Part shown: positions 49,301 through 59,700 of the stretch, piece after piece
How positions within the stretch are numbered: position 1 is the first letter of the stretch
Layout of the letters: each line of letters opens with the position of its first letter
Source of the DNA: Trichobilharzia regenti
Lineage: Eukaryota; Platyhelminthes; Trematoda; Strigeidida; Schistosomatidae
Reading direction: 5' to 3'
NCBI GenBank assembly: GCA_944472135.2
Contig: OX235270.1
Location: 71,433,168 to 71,497,167, forward strand
DNA length: 64,000 nucleotides
Notes under the pieces: model-generated
Told to the model about the DNA's origin: nothing
The model's input: only the letters and a program-made list of their open reading frames with translations
The model's database searches: none
Position numbers and translations under genes: made by a program

Positions 49301-52300
49301 CAGTTTCAGAGGTCACTGAAAACCAGGGAGTAATGAGCAGCTATTTTCTCTTATTGTTTGGGACTCTTCAGCAGTGTACATCCACTATCCCTCCACTAAT
49401 AAAACCTGGGATCTTCAGGCTACGAAATCAAGCTGGTTGACTACTGAGCCACTTTGGCCGGAATTCAGCTACTTGTAAATTCGTGATATAGCATCATCAT
49501 CACCACCGCCTTCGATGAGCATCCACTTCAGCTTGAAATGGTGGACTCCGAGGCGATTTCAGCTTCTCATTCCAGCTTCAGGACATTGATCTAGTAGCCA
49601 CCAGTAGTCTTGTGATTGATATTTAGACTATGGGAAATTTAGACTGATTTCAATTGCCCTCAGCTAGATCCATGGTGCACACTGGTGAATAGCCCGAAAA
49701 CCGGACGAAACATGCCATTCAGTGCTTCCTGGTTTCCAGTGATCTCTCTAACTAATCCAGGTTCCTGATGAAAACCTAACAACTGAATCAGTGTACGAAA
49801 TCGTAGGATAACTTGTAACCAAAAATAAATTCTACGAAACACTGTAAACAATATTGTGTTCTCTATAGAGACAGATTTCTTTGTTCCCTTCAACATAAAT
49901 TTTTGTAAAGTGTATATCTCCAGCATTTAAACCAGTATCTTAGCTACAAGCTAGCCTATTTAGTTGGTAAGCGCGTCATTTCCATTTATCATTAATTTTT
50001 GACTAAATTTTGTATGTCGCTTTAAGTTACAAATGAAAAGACTGGTGCACACTGCCACAAAACTATCCCCACTACTCATGATAGTAAATGGCAACTGAAT
50101 CAGAAGTATAATTTTGCCAAAACACACACGCAAATCTAAATGAGTCCAAAATATCTAACTAGAACAAAATTTAAATTAAAGCTACCTATCCCTTACAGAT
50201 TGTTCATATCAGTACTTCTAAGTAGGTTTCTTCCGATTCGGAAAGGTATCAATACTGCAAATCATCAGAAATTTGAGTTATTAGCTAAAATAAATACACA
50301 GCTGATAGAGGCGAAGTGAGGACGGGAGTGAGGCAAGGCTGTTTATTATCACAAATGATCTTCCTGGTTGTGGTAGACTGGATAATGCGACAGACAACGG
50401 CCAATGAGGAAACAGGCATAAAATGGGCTCACACAAAAAGAGATTTGGAGGATCTGGACTTCGCCGATGATATATGTCTGATTTCCCACAAACTGGAAGA
50501 TATGCAAGTGAAAAGCAACAAGCTGGCAGAAGAAGCATCCTGAGAAGATAAGACTTCAGGTGAACATAGAGAAAACAGAGGTGATGAAGATTCCTGGCCA
50601 ACAGCAACAACAACAACAGACAACAATCAGCATAAATGGGAAGAGTCTGAAGGGGACAACCTTCTTTACCTACCTGGGAAGCATCGTTTCAACTACAGGC
50701 GGAACTGACGAGGATATCAAAGTCAGAATCGGAAAAGCAAGACAATCTTTCACTACTCTTAAGTTTGTGTGGAGGTCAACACCACTCACCATCAAAAATA
50801 AGATCCGGATTTTCAACTCCAATGTAAAGTCAGTGCTACTTTACGGATCAGAGACTTGGCGCGTCATAAAGAGCATCTCAAACAAACTTCAGGCCTTCAT
50901 TAACAGTTGTCTTCGCTCAATACCCAAGATCAGATGGCCAGCCAGAAGAGATCAGTAACAATGATCTCTGGCAATCAGCGAACCAACCCAGAAGGAACCG
51001 ATTGTGAAACAAATAGGCAGGAAGAAATGGAGGTGGATTGGCTGGCCATACGCTGAGGAAACCATCAAGTGACATCACTAAACAAGCCATTGCTCGAGTG
51101 GAACCTGAAAGGGAAGCGGCGAGTTAGTCGTCTAAGGGTGACTTGGAGGAGGTCATGTGAGGAGGAGATGAAAGCATGTGGGAAGACTTGGAGGGGAGTG
51201 AAAAGGTTGGCAGAAAACAGAAGGCAATGGAGACGCGTGGCTGAAGCCCTATGTTCCTCTAGGAATTAAAGGTTATAATAATAATAATAATGATAGAGGC
51301 GAGTGACTACACCGTACACAGACAATGTGGAAACTTTATTTTGTGGCATAAATTTTTGCAAACGAAATTTTGACCTTAAAAGGATTCTATAATTAACCGA
51401 ATAAGTGATCTGGTTGCACTCAAACAGCCTACAGCCTAAGTCATTATGGTTCGAAGAGATATAAAAAATTGGCTGATTTTACCACCAGGAAACCACATTC
51501 AAAATGCTTCATCTAGCCTGGAAAAAACTTCGTTTATATAAATGGTCATAATTTGCATACGACTTTCCTCAAATATCTAAAAATATTCTTACCTTTCCTA
51601 GTATTAAATCAGTGACTTAGTCGCAGGTACCTGGCAGCACGTAAAGTAAATCTAAGGCGTTTTTAAGCTGTCATATTAAGTTATGCATGTTTTCAGTTCT
51701 GTTATTTTAGTCATATTAAGATTAAATGAAATCAGCTGAAATGCCGCTATCGTTTTAATTCCATCACGTTTTCTCTAGTATTTCTCTATCGTCCAGATTA
51801 CTGACTAATAGAGAAATCTGATTACATACATCATACCACTGTATCTCATGCTCATTATTTTTCCTAGGAAAAATAAAATAATATCGACGGCGTATAACCA
51901 CTATGGCGATTAAGGCATGCTTGTATAACTCAATTTTAGTTGCCACTCTGTCTTCTGATTAGGGTGAAAATTGTTATTTGGCCTAAATTCAATTCTGATT
52001 TTCACATAAACTGGTTTTGCAGAAGTTTAATGTTTATTCTCTGTTGACATATCGGCTCGCAGCACGAGCGCTTCAATCATGTGGGAGAATTAATTCGAAG
52101 TAATTTGGTAAATTGTGACTTGGAGTGGAATCTAGGATGCACACATCTTCGTGTTTGTCAACAGAGGCTGAATACTTCAGTTCCGTCAGTCAACGGGAAA
52201 ATGAGAATTGAATTAGAAACAGACAATAACTGACACGCGTTGTACAAGAGATGGTCTAGTAGATAACGATTTGGAGTTTAGAACGATGGGTAATGAGTTC

Positions 52301-53182
52301 AAGTTCTAATGGGAATGCAAGTACACTTGGATGACGAGTCCCAAATAGGACAAAATTCGCACACTGGATCCCACTGCTAGTCACTCCTCACTAAATTACT
52401 TCAAAGTTTAAATCGGTTCATGCAGCAACCACAATGAATTCAGTCTACCAAACTACCAAAGTTAGTACACTAACGAAAACTGTATTCCAGTTTATGACGC
52501 AAGCATATTACACAATTTACACTATGCTTAGCTGACTAATAACTTCTGTATAATCTCTAGAAAGAAAACATGAAAGATTATTATTCGACTGTCTTTTGAT
52601 GCTAATTTGCATATTTTTTTAAAGTATTCCCGTCATCACTGAAATGTCGTTAGTCAGTAAGCTACATTTACCCCCAGTCAGCTTAAAATCTTGAATTAAA
52701 GTTGTGCTACATTAAGTGAAGTTCAAGAATTTCTGAATTTACAAAGTCTATTTTACTAATGTATATAAATATTCCTACCGAATCCAACCAGATTTTGTTC
52801 CTTTCACAAGTGTTACTTGCAAACAGCGAAGAGCTGTAATTCATTGAAGAAATAAACAAATTGAACAATCCCATCTATTATTATTATTATTATTATTATT
52901 GTCCCCATCTAAACATGCTTTAATTTATTCAACCTGAATAAGTACACACAATATACTAGTACACATATTGACGTCTCGAAAACACAAAAATAAAATGCAC
53001 AACTGGACTGACTTGATAAAACACGAAAACCCTTACGAAATAAATTCATATAAATCAGCCTAAAAGTCTATAGAAGATATATTATGTGGAGAAGCAATGT
53101 ATCTAATCAAAATTGTCGGTGTTTGAGGCCAATCAATAGAAGATTTTTATCAGAAATAAAAACCAAAGTTTTCAACGGCGAA

Positions 53183-53222
<40 letters not shown>

Positions 53223-53671
53223 AGTGAATACTCGCATCTCTTCATCAGTTTTTGTTTTTTGCCACTTATAAAATTGAATTGAATAATTTGAACTATAGTT
53301 TGTGTGTGTTTACATCGTACTCTAGATTTGATAATACAAAACCACCAAAGTGCAAACAAAAACAAAATATACTAGAGAAACAATAGATTTAAAATAATCT
53401 ATCATTGTCATTAATGCAACTGATACGTGGTTTTCAGGTGTTGGTTAACAGGAATTTAACCGGTTTCAGTTTAGATCTTTGGGTGAAATCAGTTAAAGAA
53501 CCATTGAAAACCATAGATTACTGCACAGAAATTTTGGCCTTGTTGGGACTCTTCATCAGTGAGCATCCACAACCTCACCAGGAAAATATTCCAGGACCTT
53601 CAGAATACTAGGCAAACTCAATGACTTTCCAGACACACTGGGATGGAATCAAAAAGTCTAGTAGCTGAATT

Positions 53672-53704
<33 letters not shown>

Positions 53705-56700
53705 GACGTGTCCAGCACTCTCAAACTAGTGGAGAATATCCTCGGATAATTGAGGTAAACCAAAAGGTATGCATAAGAAGGGAAAACAGAATGAATACAT
53801 GAAGAAGATGTTCACAAGAAATGTGAAAATTATGGTGACAGCAAGTAACTGGTTGTATTGAATACTGAAATAACGGTGTTCGTCGGTTTTGTAAATGAAC
53901 ATTTCTTTCTACTGTCATTGAAGCTAACTGTGCTAAAAATTACTCTTCAGAATCTGATCTCACCACAGTTTCAAAGCAAATAAATATGCGAGTGAAAAAT
54001 ATACCACATATAAAATCCCTAATATTGTCGTTCGCGAATACAATTATTGAGCTTTTGACTGATTAACAGCTTTTGACATCGCCCTTAATAAACTTTAATT
54101 ACATTAGAAATCTCTAAACGTAACATATAGAATCAATTCAGGTAGTGTTTCTTTGAACTTTAACTTCATAGGTAAGTGTCACTCAAAAATGTGAAAAGTA
54201 AATGATATTTGACAGTTGATAAGCATCTAGACTCTTCAGTGGAGTATTCACACACCTTACAACTTGTAGTAGTTATACCAGTCGGTTGAGTTTTACTGTA
54301 TGTAGCTGATGAATACCAGGTAGATTACAGTAGGTACTTTTTTCATGCAAGATACTTTTGTCTCCTATAATCTATGCTTTGTAGTAATTCCTAAACACTT
54401 TCAGTGCATTTTAAACAAATTACATACACATTTTATAATTCATAAGCCAAAAACTAGTTCGTCTTCATTTGCAATCGAAGGTGTTTCTATGTATGGTAAG
54501 GATAAAGTATATCTGGAAATGTAAATCTACATGTCATTGACACGAAAGCACAATGTATCAGTTTTATCTTACCCAACCTAACACAATACATTCAATCTAT
54601 TATTGCTTAATTAAACCAGTATTTTTATTTATAATTGAAACATCTTTTTGTCTATCCTAGTAAACACACGAAAGAATGCATTACATGATGAATCACAATG
54701 GCACTCTGACTAACATGTAATCATACTCAGTAGTCAGAATGAAGATACTTGTAGCTGATCAGTTTTGTGAACCAGATGGCATAGGAATGACAGCAGGTCT
54801 TCCAAATCAGTAGATTTCAGTTTTATAACTTCAAAATGTGTTCATAAGTCTTGTTTTCTGGTCCGACTATTCACCATTATATTAGATTTGCAAACGTGCC
54901 ACTAAAACATTATTCAAAACTAATGAAAAGGAATTATCGGTTAATTTTAGTTTGAAAGAATAAGTCGAGAAAAATTTTGAATTGTGTGATGGAAAAGGAA
55001 TGTGGTGTATTTTGCTTTAATTCTTTTTTAGTACCTTAACCACTTCAGCTGAAAGAAGATTGTTCTTCCAAAAGAACATAAAATACTTTGTACAGTTTAT
55101 ATTTCGCCTGTTGACTCTATGAACTTAATATGATTATATTCACATTGTGATCATTAATCTTATTATCCATACTGTTGTAAGCTGGAATAAAATTAAAGCA
55201 CTTGATAACAACTATATGTGTACTTTTTGTAATACCTCTGGATTTAGCAGTCGATTGCCAGTGTTAAACTCTTTAAGGTGAAGTGATCTAAGAATACATA
55301 AGATCGAGTATAAACTATGGCTACAAGCTTGTGTGTATACTAGTCTTTTTCAAGCAGGAATGAAAATGTGTTTATTGTAAACTACAGTCACACGCCTCAG
55401 CAAGTAGCTGTCATCATTTCTCACCTCAATTTCTGTTTAATTAACAGTCTAAAAGTGAAATAAAGGACATGTTGACTCTACGGAATTTAAAAGAATTTCG
55501 GAATAAAATATTGAATAATGTCAGCCAACTGAGCATAAGGAAAAGTAACTGAATAGGGCTCTCAATGCTATATATTGACAAACCTAAGAACTGCAACTCC
55601 TTAAACGACAGTCTCTTTTCTTCATACAGATAAAATCCACTGAATACATTACTGACCTGTCGTTCTCACTATTCAGTAGAACGGAGAACAATAATTTACT
55701 CGATATGCCACGTACAGAGAAATAATATTATTCATTTATTTTGTCGCTGAATAAATAATACTGTAACACTGTGTGCCAACACTGATTGGTCATCAAGAGG
55801 CAGTCAGTGTAGTGTGGCTGAATTCTACCAATCAAGCTTGCAATATGACTACCGAATTAAGCGATTCGTACTGACGGAGCACTTTGAACTAGTGTTAGAT
55901 AGTTAGAAGCGATCGGCAGCACTTCATGAACCCAACTAAATTCAAACGGAAATCCTATCATTTTATCACTGGTTAGTTTGTGAACATCTTCAAGAGGCGT
56001 GGATATATGTAAATTTCGCTGTACTCACTATCATCTCGGATGCGTCCATCAGAATTCTTGTGAACAAGGTAGATCCAGAGGCTTGCTGGAGAGTACTCAA
56101 ATTCATATAAGAGGCTCGAGAACTGCTACTGGTCACTGAAGTAATATTATCCGGAAAAAGTGGAGAAAATTTGTAGCTTAGGTGAATGTTATTGATTTAG
56201 CTGTGTTCTCTGAGCCAGGTAGTTTAACTGCGAAGCTATCGGTGTCTTTCTGGACAGAGTCTTTAGCACAGACTTCAGTATAATTTATTCATGTTATTTA
56301 ATAGTGGCCTAATACAGCAAATACTCAAGATTTGTTGATAAATACATTTAGGAAGAACTGTCCTGAAAATTATCATTAGGTGTACTGCGAATAACCCCAG
56401 TCAAGAGTTAACCTGTTATCGACAATCATTTTCAACTTTTTGGATATGAAGCTCTGAAATTCGTTCCCTGCATTTAAGTAGATTCTGCAATAAGTAAGTA
56501 ACTGATTAGGAATAAAATATTTCTTTGGACCCAAGATTAATCATTTCAGAAGTTTATTCCCACTATTAATTCTCGAGTTTTGGATCTCCAGCAGCTCCTC
56601 ATATTATAGTTCATAATGTATGTTTCGTTCACAGTTTTATGAATCTGAAAACTCTACCTAAAAGACAGAGGAATTAATTTGTTACTTCTTGAACTAGGTA

Positions 56701-59700
56701 ATCAGGACAGGACTTATTGCGTCTATAAATAAGTACTTTGTGTTGTAAAATAAAAATAATAGAACGTGAACAACTAATTTTAAGTATCTTAATCCAGCAA
56801 CATATTCTCTTTTCAGGTGTAAACACGCTAAGCAAAAGAAACCGTCATAATCTAGATAAATCTTCTTTCATAAATAAAAAGGTATTTTCAAAAAGTGCTG
56901 AAACTATCATTCTCTATTTTAAATTGTTAACTAGGAATTCATTATCATGCTTAAAATACTACCGAAATATCAAGCTTGTCATAGTTAGTGAATAATTTTT
57001 AAAAATGTAGTCATGATTACTCACTCATCCCACAGTTCACTGCCAGTGTTAAACTCTTTAAGGTGGACTGATCTAAGAAAACGATTTAGGCATTAAAGGA
57101 GAGGGTAATACCCTACAACTCGGTATTGTGTGACAATCTGACTCATCCCACAGGGCAAAAAATGTTCATAGGAGTTAACTTGAAATGTTATAAGTCTAAA
57201 ACAATACTTCACTAACTAAACACCACTAAGAACAGGGAAACAGAGATCAAGAGAATATCAGCAAGTACAGCCTTATAAATTGACTAAAATATCAACTAAT
57301 ATAAACGCAATCTGTGTGATGCGTTGATGTGAATTTTCAACACCTTATTCTCATTGTATTTCCATATTATGCTCTAAGCTTTTGGAAACCATAATGTGAA
57401 TGGACACCTAACATTCAAATTATAATACAAATTTAATACCTTAAACAAACCTAACTTTAATATACCTAGTTTACTAATATTCATTTTTAAAATTGTCACA
57501 AATTGTGACAAACAATTCTTAAAAATCAGTAGCTGTATTTAAGTGGAAACAAATTACATAACACTGTCGTGTTTACCTTGCGAAAATTTTCAGACCGTAA
57601 GCTTGGAAATTGTGTCTTGAATAGTCAGTTTGAAACATAACATATGACATAAAAAGAAATTCACCAACATTTCACGCATACTAGCAATCGGACATAGTTA
57701 TCAAGTATCTGTTAAGTTGTGAATGAAAAAGTGTTCAGTTTAGCAGTTTGTCATGAAAAACAAATATAATTCTGAATTAAATATATGATTATGATAGGTT
57801 AGTTAGTGTTTACCTAATGAATTGAAATAAATAAATAAACATTTAAATCACTCAACATTTATCCCTTCAGATACATCTAGAGGTTTTATCACTTTTTTAT
57901 CTAAAATGCTAACATAAGCAATCAACCAAGCTACACTTTATCACATAGAACATGTTAAAGAGAAGCGAAGAAACGGCCACGACTTACATTAGATTGGAGC
58001 TTCTTCATATTACTGAGTATATTTACGGCCGTTTTTACGTCAAAATTTTGCCGATCAACAAACAAACACGAATCCTATGAATACAAAAGAAAATGGATAC
58101 AATTACAGACAGATTATTTTTTTACTTTTTACTTTGAAAATACTACGTTTATACATATTTCTAGCATTTATTGGGAAGGGGCACTGTTTCTGAGGGTGCT
58201 TTATACAGTATAGATGTCCTCAGCCAGAATAGGCATTTTGCGGTACTGAGAACTTTTAACCTAGATGCGAAATTGCTTTAGTTGCTGACGTTACCTACAC
58301 TGGTTAAGACATTTTTCAGTATGCAATAAAAATTATTTCATGCAAGTTATTTTGATGAGCAAACGTCAATATCAACCAGTCATAATAACTATTCACGAGC
58401 AGCTTGAGTTTGCATATGCTGCTTATTGCATAAAAAGTGCACACTATGTATAGAAAGGTGAGGATTTTGTTACAGTAACGTCAGCCTAAACACTAAGGTA
58501 AATTATTTGCAGTGTGAAACTGGTTAATCTGACGCTCTTCTCGGTTTTGTGAAATAGATTTAGATATATGTCGAAACCCCACTAGAATTTAAACAGCATA
58601 CTTGCAGAGGTAGCTAAAAATATATAGATTCTGGTATAAACGCTGATATTGATAATTATTACATTTGTAGCAGCGAATATTAGCAAGACAATGAAGATCT
58701 TATTCAAAAGAAACGGCTGAACATTTCGTGAGTAAACTCATCAGATTTGATGGAAATAGCATATTAGTAGATATCGGAATTGAATTCACCCATCATAGAG
58801 TACAGTAAACAATATTAAAAATATTTGTTATTATTAGATGTTCATATTCCCAAAACTTGTGTGTGGTGAGAAATCAGTTATCGATCTCATGTCTTCAAGA
58901 TGGAGATAATTTGTGAACACAGAATGTTAATGAAAAGTCTCGCAACCGTTCGGAATGATGATGTATTTGTTTAGTGCCGCCGAAATTCTATTCTCTTTCT
59001 ATCTCCTTTAGTTTCTGTCACCCTTATTTTGTACATTATATTGCCATCCTTGGTTTTGTGTTAAATTGTGAGGCTGATAAAACAGAACTGATGTAACGTT
59101 GTAATAGGATGTAAGTTGTTTACAGAGTAAGTCATTTTTCAAACTACACACAAGACCTAACCTAAGCACATTTTCATTCGTTATAGCCTGACACAGAGCT
59201 TAAACGCTGTCAAAAAGGCTTAAGTTTTATTGATCAGGACAAAATGGACTCAGAATTGGGACCAAAAGTCAAACAAAAGTTTTATTTGCATTTCACTTTG
59301 TTATGGTGGGCATAAACAATGAATAAGGCTTGGTCCTTGTATCTGTACAGAATTATTCATCTGTTAATGAAAATATTAAGAAAATGCGCCTGCCTGTGAA
59401 TAAACAGAGAAGTGACAAATTGAAATCTAAGTTCTACCGTGACTGCTAGTAGGGCCTGACAAGTTATAAAATAATTTAAATCACATTTAACCTGATTCAT
59501 GCAGGCATAAAATTTCATGTGCTATGTTTCATTTGTGCCAATCACTTAATGTTAGAGTTTGTATCCGACTTTGCACAACATCTTTATAAGAAGCCCGATG
59601 CCTACTGTGGAAAACCGCTTTATATTAGTACAATGACAAAAAGCACCAGACAACAGTTATTTCTGGAGTAATACAGATTTTTATTCGTACTAATTTACGA

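Noticed and set aside
50281..50626. Minus-strand 111- and 65-codon frames
   Set aside because: Antisense shadows of the RTE-like reverse transcriptase.
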